Shown: in pieces, positions 21,087-31,830 of the stretch
How the letters are laid out: the number at the start of each line of letters is the position of its first letter
Numbering within the stretch: position 1 is the first letter of the stretch
Assembly (NCBI GenBank): GCA_023055425.1
Contig: JALGPY010000002.1
Coordinates: forward strand, 50,615,321 to 50,679,320
DNA: 64,000 bases
Reading direction: 5' to 3'
Origin: Linanthus parryae
Lineage: Eukaryota > Streptophyta > Magnoliopsida > Ericales > Polemoniaceae
Notes under the pieces: model-generated
The model's database searches: none
The model's input: the letters and a program-made list of their open reading frames with translations, nothing else
Told to the model about the DNA's origin: nothing
Made by a program: the position numbers and the translations under genes

Positions 21087-22945
21087 TGATAACTCCTTTA
21101 TAAGAGTTATCTTACGTACACTTTACATTGTCATTTGTGTGTGTTTCGGTTCAAAGTGACTAGATTTGAGCAAAAATATGAAGAAAATGCACATTTGGAT
21201 GTTTTTGAGCTTTAAAGTACAATCCGGGCATTTCTTAATGTTTTTGAGTATGATTTTGATAATTTATCACATTTGATCTTCGCGGTAGTGTTCGTGTTGT
21301 TGTTTGACAGGAATTATGCATGTGGGAATCAAGTGGAGAGAAGAAACGAGCTTCGAAATAGAGGGAATATGCGAATTTAGCGCGTTTTGGATGTTTTCGC
21401 CAAATTTGGGAATAATTGAGAAAAACGAGAAAACGGTCCGGAAACGTGAATTTCTCTACATGAGCAAATTCTACGTCGCGAAAGGAGTCTAAAGGTGCAA
21501 AAATCACATTCATCGGAGTTCGGGATCAAAATTCGTGTCCTTATTTGCTTTTCAAAAAGCTTAGTTGCTTTTCCAGGATGTTTTAGAGAAAATTAAAGAT
21601 ATTTAAAGGATATGTTGGATTCTACAATGAAGATGGAAGTGAGAGCGGTGGCAATTGAAGTTAGAATCGAAGAGCTTTCCAACGGCGGGTCACGGAGCTA
21701 AAACGGACATCGGACGAAAAAGTTATGGACCGTTGAAGACGAAGAAGAATCCTGGATTAGAGGGCCTTCACACGAAGACAATTTGTCTTCGCACGAAGAC
21801 CTTCCCACGAATAGAATTTCTCTTCCCACGAAGACTTTTACTTAGCCAAATTTCAGAATGTCTTCTTGTACATGCTTGCAGTATCAAAATAGGAAGACCT
21901 TCCCACGAAGAGAAAAAGTCTTTGCACGAAGATCTTCGCACGAAGAGATTTTCTCTTTGCACAAAGAGATCGCCAGATTCAGTAAAAACGTTGGGGATTT
22001 TGTGCAATTACTTGGAACTTCATCTAAACACTATGGAAACATATTAGAACGGGTTGGGGCATAGTTTTTCAGTATCTTTAAGTTGGAGACAAGTGCTTGG
22101 AGCTATGGGGAGCTTGGGAGACGCTTTCTTTGATCTTTTCTCTTCCCTCTCTCTAGTTTTGATTTATGATCATGAAACTTTGTATCTTGATCATGTGTAA
22201 TCGTAGCCAAACCCTTAATTCGGGATATCTCATAGGGAGCTAGGGTTTGAATACTGTATTTTGGTGATTTATAAATCATGCTTCATGCTTATTAGCTTAA
22301 TTGGGTATTTATGCTTAGTTATGCTTGATTCATACACGTAATTCTATCTTCGTATTGTTTGATGTCACAATAGATTGATCTAGGTGATAATTATTAGAGG
22401 AATTAATAGTTATTGCTTGAACTTGAACCTTGCACTATTCGTATCTAGGGTTGAGGAATCTTGCTAGTTAACTAGAACTAAGAGTTGATATCAAGATCAT
22501 AACGCGTATTTAAACTTAAGTAGGCTAGAGGAATCAGGTACAAGAGTTTAAATATAGACTTTGGTTGAGGAATCTTCAAAGTGAAATTGCTCGTTTGGCT
22601 AAGTAGAAAACATCCGTGTTGAATGAACGTAAATCCTAAGTGGTGTGAATTTTCTAGTGTACCTGTAGAGATATCATGACTTGTCCACTTGTTAAGTAAC
22701 TCTTAAAATTCATTCTTCGTTAATTGTGAAGTCATTCACCTGATTAATTGAGATCTTTGTCTTTTAATTTTAGTAGGATTTAGCAAAAAAAAATCAATGC
22801 GCTTTGCCCACACAAGGTTAAGAAAAATTACTAGTTTACAAGAAGGATCTTGGGATTCGATAAAACCGGATTTCCGGATATAACTACACACGACGACTGT
22901 ACACTTGCAGTTGGAGCGTGTCAAATACTAGTGGATTTTTTGTGA
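21087..22945 (+). repeat. Athila-like LTR, copy 3 (most complete)
   Basis: Starts TGATAACTCC after the polypurine tract. The first 1.2 kb matches copies 1 and 2, including the TCTTC/GAAGA near-palindrome block at about 21765-21975. The remaining 0.7 kb has no partner here but reads as the distal part of an Athila-like LTR. The element-like sequence ends near ACTAGTGGATTTTTTG, where in Athila elements a TTTTTGGCGCC primer-binding site begins; this copy stops after the first G. Confidence 0.55.
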
Positions 22946-23821
22946 GATTCACTTCTGGGTTGCTGCCATATTTTTCTCTGCCATGCTTAATGTTCGACCA
23001 TGTCTAAATCTGACTCTTTCTCTTCTCCATTGGAGAACCCTAAGGCTGATTCATAGACTGGCATGAATCTTCGGAGAGTCGTTTGCATCACTGTTCAAAC
23101 TCGATTTATCTCTTACCTATTTTGGGTAGGGGTTGGGCTTAACAGAGGGTGTTGTTCCTTTCAATTGGGGCTTAACAACGGGCGTTGTTCCTTTCGATTG
23201 GGTATGAGTTCTGGGCTCTAATTTGGATTGATGGAGCAACTCATTGGAAAATACAGTATGTCGCTCCACCTGCTCGTCCGGTTGCTGGGGATTCCAAATT
23301 TTAGGCGTTGGCCATGGATTGATTGGGGAATTTGCTACAAGTGTGTCGATGGTCGAATAGAGTGACATATGTGTAATTTTTCCGACTGAGAAGGCACCGT
23401 CCCGTTCACCGGTGTATGTTTTGGTTTCTCCTTCGGAGATTGTTCGGATTGATTCTCCGAACAATTTTTTTTGGGTTTTGATGACTCTGTGGTAGTGTTG
23501 TTTAGATGGGATTGGGGCAGTGGGGGTGTTTGGGTTGCCGGGTTTTGGGTCCATGTGGCGGTGATGGTGGTTCGGTGGCCGGTTTCTGGGTTCATGTGGC
23601 GATAGTTGTGGTGGTTGTGGCGGTGAATTTTATGAGCTCAGTTGATGATCTTAGTGTTCTTCAATAGAAATCAATTAACAATTTTGCCCTCATTACAAAA
23701 TGACATCAAATTTTAACTGACGGCTTGTTCCGTTAAGTGATGGATGGATTTTTTCCCCAGTTTCAAAGTGACTGATTTATTGCAAATGGGGAACATTATC
23801 AGCAAGTTTTCGTAGTGGTAG
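22946..23821. repeat. Left part of a non-autonomous repeat, with a short open frame
   Basis: The right end (23745-23821) is the inverted counterpart of 1470-1535. A minus-strand frame of 145 codons (23117-23554) starts MDPKPGNPNTP and ends with two copies of KGTTPxVKP, encoded by a 33-base tandem duplication at about 23135-23205. It matches no family known to me; low complexity and position inside a repeat suggest a gene fragment or chance frame. Confidence 0.35.
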
Positions 23822-24850
23822 TAGGATATCAAACCGACCCCGATCGTGAGCACTGTGAAACCCGCCGACTTCGGGTTCGTCAGGTTCGATCGGGGCCGGG
23901 CGGGTTTGATCGGGTTCGGTCAAGAAAGACTCAAAATTTTCCGGCGATGAAGCCACTGGAAAACATGGCGGAAACAGAGTAGTATGAGTCCAAATGTTAT
24001 GGAGTAAAAGATGGGCAATAACTTGCTTCGTGAGTGAAAGGTAAGCAAACAAACAAGAAACACCCGATAACTTGGTTCGTGAGTGAGGATCGGCGTTGTA
24101 GCTGAAGATCGATGTTGTATCTGAAGATTTAAGATCCATTTCCGTATGGGTTGTTTACGCCTCCATCACTTCTCTCTCTCTCATCTCAGAGCATCCACAG
24201 TAGTATTATCTACAGTTACCTAAACTTTAGTGAAAATTCAACATATTCATTTTAGTAGGGTAGATTTGCTCCAGTAGTCTCGTAACAAAACTATCTAAAA
24301 CAAAAACAAGCAATAAAAAATAAAAGTAGCTAGGATGTGTTCACTCGCCACATCTAGCTACCATAAAATAGTATCTGATTTAGGAGACTAAAATAGTATC
24401 TGATTTAGCTAGTCTGCTGCAGACTGTACTTGTTCAAATTGACTTGCTATTTTAGTAACAACTTCCATTTGAATAGTCTACTTTGGATGCTCTAATCAGT
24501 AAATGAAATGAATGGCTCTATGTTGACTTAGTGGGTACTGGTAGGTATAGAAATATAAAATAATGGCATAGTGGTAGGTGTAGAAATATAAAATAATGGC
24601 TCAGAATTAACTGAGTATAAATAATCATATGAGAATTAGTGTATAAAAATTAGGAGGTATACACATGTCCGGGTGGGTCCGGGTACAATCGGGTTAAAAA
24701 AATGTGTACCCCGTAGATCACCCGAGTTTGGTCGGGTTTGAGAAACCTAACCCATACCCAATCAAATAGAATTACTTTCCATAGTTATTTGGGTCGGTTC
24801 GGCTCGGACCGGCCGGGGCGGTCGGATATGTCGGTTTTTTGCTCAGCCCT
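23822..24850. mobile_element. Non-autonomous DNA transposon inserted in the repeat
   Basis: This 1-kb block splits the repeat whose unsplit copy is at 1430-1535. It is bounded by TAGTGGTAG (23813-23821) and TAGTGGGTAG (24850-24859), an imperfect target duplication. The ends are loosely inverted (TAGGATATCAAACCGACC versus TAGGGCTGAGCAAAAAACCGAC on the other strand). Length of the duplication and ends fit hAT or Mutator-like elements. The internal minus frame 23777-24139 (MDLKSSDTTSIFS...) is not a transposase. Confidence 0.5.
24188..24493. mobile_element. MITE of 306 bp with AGAGCATCCA terminal inverted repeats
   Basis: The ends AGAGCATCCA (24188-24197) and TGGATGCTCT (24484-24493) are exact inverse complements. 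The interior is A/T-rich and non-coding. The GAGCATCCACAGTAGT type of end is common in dicot MITEs. No clear target duplication flanks it. It sits inside the transposon at 23822-24850. Confidence 0.65.
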
Positions 24851-25215
24851 AGTGGGTAGTGCTAAGTGATAGTTTCGCTATACTGGGGGGTACCATTAAG
24901 TAATTAAGCCTTTCAAATATTGGATTTTTGTTCTAACTGAAACCTGGGTTTTTTCGAAACTAAGTGATTGGGTTGCTAGGGCTGGGCTAGTTTTAGATTG
25001 TAGTGGGCTTTGGGCCAACGAAGGGCTTTGGATGTATATATAGTTGATTGATTTTTTGGAAAATTAGCCCAATGAGATTTCTCCTCAAATAAAAAAAATT
25101 ATTACGTATCCCGTTCTTTGACCCCCCCAAAAAAAAGACGTGTCCCACTCATGCAAATTTATTTACAGATAAATTATTTCCCTTTTGAGCGCTGCACTTA
25201 ATGATCAGAAGTGAT
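24851..25215. other. Right remnant of the split repeat and flanking spacer
   Basis: GGGTAGTGCTAAGTGATAG to about 24895 is the inverted partner of 1432-1460. From there to the copia TSD nothing is recognised. A TATA-like ATGTATATATAG lies at about 25030, with no gene behind it. Confidence 0.35.
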
Positions 25216-25220
25216 CGTGA

Positions 25221-25504
25221 TGAAAGATTTAGAGAAAACAAAGGGCTAAAGGCAAGATTCATAAATCAGTAAAACATAGAGCAAGAACACAGAGGTTTTC
25301 GTTATAGAGAGATGAAGAAGCAATCGCCAACCTTAACCTAATCTAAGGAAGAAGATGAGACTAAATACCTAGGTTTACAGCCGTTAATAATTACCTAAAC
25401 ACCACAGAACTTTAGGAAATTACAAAGAGACCCAAAGTTCTAGATAATACAGAAAACACCCCTAGAGATTGAAAAAATTGCAAAAACAATATCATCATTT
25501 AACA
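25221..25504 (-). repeat. Copia-1 3' LTR
   Basis: TGAAAGATTT...CATTTAACA. It is followed inward by TCCTCCCTCAAAATTTAG, whose complement TTTTGAGGGAGGA (25505-25517) is the polypurine tract. The right LTR gives the same ends. Confidence 0.92.
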
Positions 25505-25511
25505 TCCTCCC

Positions 25512-26492
25512 TCAAAATTTAGCTGGGAGAAACTGAAGTTTGGAATTTTTGCAGATGGAGCTGAAGTTGTCAAGAGTCCCAAAAATGATGTGTGAAGGGG
25601 GATAGACCTGAGAGTGAGGTGACTTATGTGTTGGAACATTGTTGATTGCTGGAGTGTTGTGTGGAGCAGGGTGTTGCATAATTTGAGAAGGGAAGGCTCC
25701 AAAGTGAATTTTTTGCGGATAAGACTTTGTTGTAGGCTTGAAAATAGCATTATCAGCTTTGGTGTGAACATGAAGAGTGCCATATCTGGGTGAATTTGTG
25801 ACAACAGCTGCAACACTCTTGCTTTGATCATTTTTTGTGGATTGTTTTATGCCACCACGGTGAACACTCTTTTTGTGAACTTCTCTTCTGGGATAGATTT
25901 CTGCAGCAGCACTAGTCTTGGCAGCAGCAGCAGCTATAGGAACACCTTGAAGAGCCACCACCCCGATTTGAGATCTTGGAGCTTCAAATTGTCCTCCAAA
26001 CAAACCTTTTGTAAAAATGTCAGCAACATTACCTGCACTGGAAACAGTAGAAATAAGAAGTTGTTTCAAAATGACTTTCTCTCTGACATAATGATAATCC
26101 AATTCTATATGCTTTGTTCTAGCAAGAATAATTGGATTTGATGTCATAGCAATTGCAGAGAGATTGTCATTGTAAATAGTAGGAGGAGTAAAAATAGAGA
26201 TAGAGAGAGATTTTAAGATCATTTGAACCCAAGAAATTTCTGCTGCTGTGGTGGCAAGACTTATGTATTCAGCTTCTGTAGATGATCTTGCAACTGTAGG
26301 TTGCTTTTTGGAACCCCAGTGAATAGGATTATTAACAAGAAATAAAATGAAACTTGTTGTGCTCCTTCTATCAGTGGGATTACCAGCCCAGTCAGCATTA
26401 CTAAAACCAAGAACTGGAAAGTAACCTTTCTGATAGAAAATACCATAATTTTTAGTGCCTTGAAGATATCTGAGAATCCTCTTGGCACCCAT
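25512..26492 (-). pseudogene. Copia-1 RNase H domain
   Basis: Copia RNase H with SNADWAGNPTDRRSTTSF (catalytic Asp), STEAEYISLATTAAEISW (Glu), IYNDNLSAIAMTSNP (Asp) and ARTKHIELDYHYVREK, ending DIFTKGL, the usual pol end. The tail past DIFTKGL runs on toward the LTR. The upstream edge is where the 39-nt inverted duplication (26450-26552) disrupts pol and the frame changes. Confidence 0.85.
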
Positions 26493-27320
26493 CCATTGTA
26501 GATCAGTAGGATTGTGCCAAGAGGATTCTCAGATATCTTCAAGGCACTAAAATCAGGTCTGGTAAAAGTGAGGTATTGTAAATCTCCAAGGAGTTGTCTA
26601 AAAAGAGTAGGGTTTGTGAAAACAGTGCCAGAAGTAGTATTGTATTTAGTGCCAGCTGGAAAAGGAGTAGGACAAGATTTGCAATCTTGCATATTAAATC
26701 TATGTAAAAGATCAGAAATGTATTTATACTGATAAATGGCCAAGCCTTGAGAAGATCTGAGAATTTGTAAACCCAGAAAGTAAGTAAGTTCTCCAAAGTT
26801 TTTCATATAAAAAATAGTTTGTAATTGGGAAATAAGAGAAGTAATATAAGCATTTTCATTGCCAGAGACAATGATATCATCAACATATAACAAAAGAACA
26901 GTGATTTTTGAGTGATTAAACCTGATAAATAAAGAACTGTCAGCACCAGAAGCTTTAGGAATATAAGTGAGTAGTGAAGCTTTCAAACCAAGTTCTAGGG
27001 GCTTGTTTTAAACCATAAATGGATTTATGGAGTTTAAAAACATAATCTGGATATTGAGGATGAATAAATCCAGGTGGTTGAGTCATGTAAACAGTCTCTC
27101 TAAGAACACCATGTAAGAAAGCATTCTTAACATCAAGTTGTTGCAATTTCCAATAAAATGTTGTAGCAAGAGCTAAAACAATTCTCACAGTTGTGTGTTT
27201 GACAATTGGACTGAAGGTCTCATCAAAATCCAAACCTGGAGTTTGATGAAAACCTTTAGCAACAAGTCTGGCTTTATATCTAAATATATTTCCATATGAA
27301 TTGTGCTTGGTCTTGTACAC
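26261..27320 (-). pseudogene. Copia-1 reverse transcriptase, broken frame
   Basis: Two overlapping frames. 26955-27320 has [40 protein letters not shown] (first catalytic Asp) and [14 protein letters not shown]. 26261-26986 continues with VLLLYVDDIIVSGN (YVDD active site) and GELTYFLGLQI up to FTRPDF. After FTRPDF the normal sequence is replaced by a reversed copy of downstream DNA. An early stop precedes 27320. Confidence 0.85.
26450..26552. repeat. Perfect 39-nt inverted repeat with 25-nt spacer inside pol
   Basis: Arm 1 is 26450-26488 and arm 2 is 26514-26552; they are exact reverse complements with no mismatch. Arm 2 encodes the expected RNase H entry (minus strand AKRILRYLQGTK). Arm 1 replaces the conserved residues that should follow FTRPDF, giving a foreign peptide (SALKISENPLGTI). 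Confidence 0.95.
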
Positions 27321-27437
27321 CCATTTATTCCCTACTATGTTTGCTTAGGGTGGTGGTACTAGAGACCAAGTGTTTTGATGTATGAGAGACTCATACTCCT
27401 CATTCATAGCACTAAGCCAATGAGGGTGTTATTGAGC

Positions 27438-28684
27438 CTATTTGAAACTTGTAGGATCAGAAGAAGAAAGATCAAGTGAAGTATTTGTTTGTACCAAAGT
27501 GTGATATACCTTCTTCTTAGAGATCCCTGACTTACTTCTAGTCTGCATGGAGTGACCTCCAGAGACATGTGGCTGGACAGGTGGCACCATCACAGCTACC
27601 TCATCTGAACTGGCTGGTACCATATCCACATCAGCTGATGAGCTGGCTTCCAAGTCAGCAGACTGCTGATGTGTGGGAGAACCTGACTCAGCCATTGAAA
27701 AGTCAGAACTAGTTTCATTAATGGTGTCATTAATGTCAGCATTGACACCTGAGGAAGGAGACATAATAAATTTTGGTGAGTGAACTGAAGATGAAGTGTC
27801 ACAGTGACATGGCAGAGTAGATTTAATGCTATATGGAAAGCAATTTTCATCAAAAACAACATTTCTGCTGATGTGAAATTTTTGTGTAGTCTTGTCAAAA
27901 CATAAATAACCCTTATAGTCATTAGCATAACCTAAAAAGCCACATTGAAGAGTTTTAGGATCCAACTTGAATGCCTTGAGATGTCTCAAATATGGATAAC
28001 AAGAACAGCCAAACACCTTAAGAAAATTATAATCAGGTTGTTTATGAAACAGGAGCTCATATGGAGATTTATAAGCAAGAGACTTTGTTGGCATTCTGTT
28101 AATTAGATAAACTGCAGCTTGGAAAACATGAAACCAAAAATATTTTGGTAGAGATACATGAGACATAAGTGTAACAGCAGTTTCAACAATGTGCATGTGT
28201 TTTCTCTCAGCTAACCCATTCTGTTGTTGAGTATAAGGGCATGATTTTTGATGTGTAATACCATGTGTGTGCAAAATTTTTTTAAAAATAAAGGAGGTAT
28301 ACTCTCCTCCTCCATCACTTCTAATAATTTTGATTGGATATCCAAGAAGTTTCTCAATTTGCAATTTAAATGTAGGAAAGACAGTATTGACATCATATTT
28401 GTGCACAAGTGGAAAGATCCAGCTAAATTTTGGAAAATCATCAACAACCAAGATGTAGTATCTATAGCCATTATATGACTTAGTGGAGGAAGGACCCCAA
28501 ACATCACTGTGCAACAGATGTAGAGGAGTACTAGTGTGTGAAGTGGACAAGGACTAAGGTAGTTTTGACATTTTTCCTTCAAGCAGTGTTCACAGGTAAT
28601 TGTATCATGAGACAAATATTTAGCAAGAGAAGGTATTTTATTCAAAATTTCATTTGTTTGATGACCCAAGCTAGCATGCCACAA
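27438..28684 (-). pseudogene. Copia-1 integrase
   Basis: The zinc-binding start is in the 28211-28684 frame (WHASLGHQTNEILNK with the two His, then CEHCLKEK). The core is in the 27438-28550 frame: LHSDVWGPSSTKSYNGYRYY (first Asp), IRSDGGGEYTSFIF (second Asp) and QQNGLAERKHMHIVE (Glu). YPYLRHLKAFKLDPK and FLGYANDYKGYLC, the copia integrase C-terminal signature, follow. The frame changes between the zinc finger and core, and a stop separates it from RT. Confidence 0.85.
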
Positions 28685-29382
28685 AGAAGTTTGAACTTTC
28701 CTACTATAAAAAGAGCTGGGAAAAAAGTATATTTTCTCTTAAAGACAGATATAGGTGTATTATGTATTGGGTATAATCCATTTTCACTCTTGCCCTTGAA
28801 AAGGATAGTTCCTGCCTCCATATCCTGAATGCAGAAAGAATTTGCATCAAACACAAATCTACAGTTATGCTCAGAGCATAACTTATGAACAGAAATTAAG
28901 TTAACAGAGATATCAGGGACATGTAGTGTATGAGAAAGTGTAAAAGCATGAGATGGATTTTTAAGAATAGCAGTACCGGAATGATTAATTGGAGGAGATT
29001 GACCATTTCCTACATCAACTTGATCACAACCAGAATAAGTATCAGCAATAGAGAGATTTCCCATATTAGAAGTCATGTGATTGGTAGCACCAGTATCAGT
29101 CAGCCAAGAAGATGTAGAATTGTGATTATAGGGTTGAGGGCCAGATACAGCAGACATGGCAGACAGACTTTGAGGTGGCTTCTTGCCTTGATAGTTAGTA
29201 TTCATTCGATACCAACAGCCAAGAGCACTGTGATAATCAGTACCACAGATTTGACAAGTCACAGGAGCATAGTTATACCCATTATATCCATTTACCATTT
29301 CTACCTCTGTTACCATTTCTGTTACCACCACGACCATTGCCATTACCATAGCCATTAAACCTCCCTCTAGGGTTAGAACCAC
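28642..29382 (-). pseudogene. Copia-1 zinc knuckle and protease
   Basis: CQICGTDYHSALGCWYRM is a CCHC-type knuckle (C-x2-C-x4-H-x4-C). SSWLTDTGATNHMTSN is the retropepsin active site (DTGA). LHVPDISVNLISVHKLC is the second conserved protease strand. This frame is offset from the gag frame, with overlap at 29282-29382. Confidence 0.85.
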
Positions 29383-30286
29383 ATGTACCTATGTAATTAT
29401 TATTACCTCTACCTCGTGGATTGCCTCTATGGTAGCCTCTGACAGTGCTAAAATTGGAACTGGGGTTTTGAACTTGAGAGGGAGAGGTATTAGTTTGAGC
29501 AATAAAAGCAGTAGAGTGAACAGAATCATTGGTCGCATATTGCGTTTCAAGCATATGCTCTTCTCCTTTTAGAAGAACGTGGAGTTCTTGAAGAGGAAGA
29601 GGATGACCTCTAGTTCTAATAGAAGACCTAAAGGGGTTAAACTTTGGAGGTAGACCATTCAAGGTATAGAGGAGCATATCCTCATCATCAATAACAGAGC
29701 CAGCAGAAAGTTTATCCTTTAGATTTTTCAATTTTTGCATATACACATCAATGGAGCCACCTTGTTTCTTGATAGTTTGTAAATCAGTTTTCAGCTGCAA
29801 GATATTGGATCGAGTCAGAGATGCATACCTGCGCTCAAGCGCTAGCCAAACTGACCTTGAATATGGAAGACCGATGACATAGGTTAGGGCTTCTTGTGAA
29901 AGAGTCGCGTAGAGAAGCGTGAGAACGCCTTGATCTTGGATAACCCAGACTGAATGATCTGGGTTGGCTACTGGATCTGAATCTGGAGTGGTGGCCGGAA
30001 GAGTCACCGGTGGGCACAGAATCGAACCGTCGAGATAGCCGAAGAGGCTTTGCGTGCAAAAGATAACAGAGATCTGATGTCGCCATAGAACGAAGTTTGA
30101 ACCGTCAAGCTTGAACGACACAAGATTGGTGATATTGGAAAGAAGAAAAAGAGGTTTTGTAGATGAGGAAGACGCAATGGTAACGATCAATTCAGTGACT
30201 AGGGTAGTTGAGAAAGAGAGCATCAGAGACCAAAACCAGGCTCTGATACCATGAAAGATTTGGAGAAAACAAAGGGCTAAAGGCAA
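29282..30286 (-). pseudogene. Copia-1 gag
   Basis: UBN2-type gag: FKLDGSNFVLWRHQISVIF, LPYSRSVWLALERRYAS, QLKTDLQTIKKQGGSIDVYM and LNGLPPKFNPFRSSIRTRG, then a Gly/Asn/Arg-rich nucleocapsid tail (GRGGNRNGNRGRNG). The open frame is read into the PBS and LTR at its start, so the real ATG must lie inside (before about 30230). It shifts frame before the zinc knuckle. Confidence 0.85.
30240..30251 (-). promoter_or_regulatory. Copia-1 primer-binding site (initiator Met tRNA)
   Basis: The minus strand reads TGGTATCAGAGC directly after the LTR end, the usual complement of the initiator-Met tRNA 3' end in plant copia elements. Confidence 0.93.
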
Positions 30287-30503
30287 TATTCATAAATTAG
30301 TAAAACATAGAGCAAGAACACAGAGGTTTTCATTATAGAGAGATGAAGAGGAAATCGCCAACCTCAACCTAAACTGAGGAAGAAGGTGAGACTAAATACC
30401 TAGGTTTACAGCCGTTAATAATTACCTAAACACGATTTTCTATTAAACAAGGACTCTTGAACATAAAAAAGTTAAGGATAGGGAGGCGAAACGACCCTAA
30501 AAG

Positions 30504-31628
30504 ATGGAGGAAGCGACGACGGCTTTTGATTCTCTCAGGCTGACGACGAAAGAAGCGGCGGTTATTGAGTTCGATGACAATTTATGTGCCAAGGCCGAGG
30601 AGGGCTTTGATTGGTGTCTCATCGGGAGGTTTCTGACAGGGCATGAGATAAACCCTGAACCTATGAAGGCTTTCTTCAGAAGGGTTTGGAACTAGGGTGA
30701 TCAGATCAACGTCCTCACTGTAAGTAGGAACACTTTCCTCTTCAAGTTTCCCAATAAAGCCCTACTAGATCGTATCGCCTCTGGGGGGCCATGGGTATAT
30801 GACGGGGCTATGCTTATGATGAAACCGTGGGCGCTAGGAGATGAAACAGAGAACCCAAAGTTTGATACGATGGACGTCTGGGTTCAAGTCCACCATCTCC
30901 CGATCCATCTAGCAACGGAAGATGCGGGGAGGAAGGCGGTACAAAACATAGGGGAGGTTCTAGAGTCAGATCCCCGAGTTGAAAGCGAGGGACTGCGCAA
31001 CTTTGTTAGATTTAGGGTACAGATTCCCATATTCGATGCCCTACCTCGTGGAGTCTACGTGAACGTTAAGAAAGAGAAAGTTTGGCTTGACTTCAAGTAC
31101 GAAAGGATTCCAAGTGTATGCAAGTGGTGCGGTTATCTTGACCACCATAGTAGACACTGTGATCAGATCTCTGTCGGGGATGAGGAGAATTTGGATGCGG
31201 GGTAAGGGGAGTGGCTTCTTTATCAGCCACCTAAGAAGGGTAAAGCGGATGCGGCCACGGCAAAACAGTCTCGACCAAAGACTCCTTCGAAGAACCCAAG
31301 AAGAGGAGATGGGGATGAAATAATGGGAGGTTTCGACCTCAATGAAAACTTGGAGGAGACAGTTGGGGATGTGATCCCCCCAGTAAGTAACCCGCACGAG
31401 AAAGAAACCAACATGTCAGAGGCACATGCTACAGAAACCACACAGAGGGAGGGGAGCCAAGCGGGCGTCCAAAACACAAAAGATGGTCCTGCAGTAGAAC
31501 CTGGGACAGAGAGTAGGGACGTCGTGGTTACACACAATAAAGAAGGGGAGCAACATAAGGAGAAGGGAACAGCTACGGTTTCGGAGAGAGGGGGGGAGGA
31601 AGACCGAGCTCTCCAAAAAGGAAGATAG
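30504..31628 (+). pseudogene. LINE-A ORF1 (DUF4283-like, zinc knuckle)
   Basis: One frame interrupted by stops at 30693 (TAG where RVW-N-x-G is expected; probably a Trp codon) and 31203 (TAA). It has the plant L1 ORF1 layout: EEGFDWCLIGRFLTG, then FPNKALLDRIASGGPWVYDG, VHHLPIHLATEDAGR, and the knuckle CKWCGYLDHHSRHC near 31120-31165, followed by an acidic, Ser/Thr-rich tail (FDLNENLEE). The product would bind L1 RNA. Confidence 0.8.
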
Positions 31629-31830
31629 CAACTTAGCCCGGCGTCCCAACAATCCACAGAGATGAGTAAAAGGAACAATCAACTTGAGCTAGAGCGTAAA
31701 TTCCTGGGAGCAATCAGGTCAGAGAACACAGGCGAAAGGGAATAGTTCCAACTAAACCAAAGGTGGGGAGTGCCTCCAAAACTCTAAGTGCAAAATTGGC
31801 GGGGGTTGCGGAGCAACCCCACCATGCACA

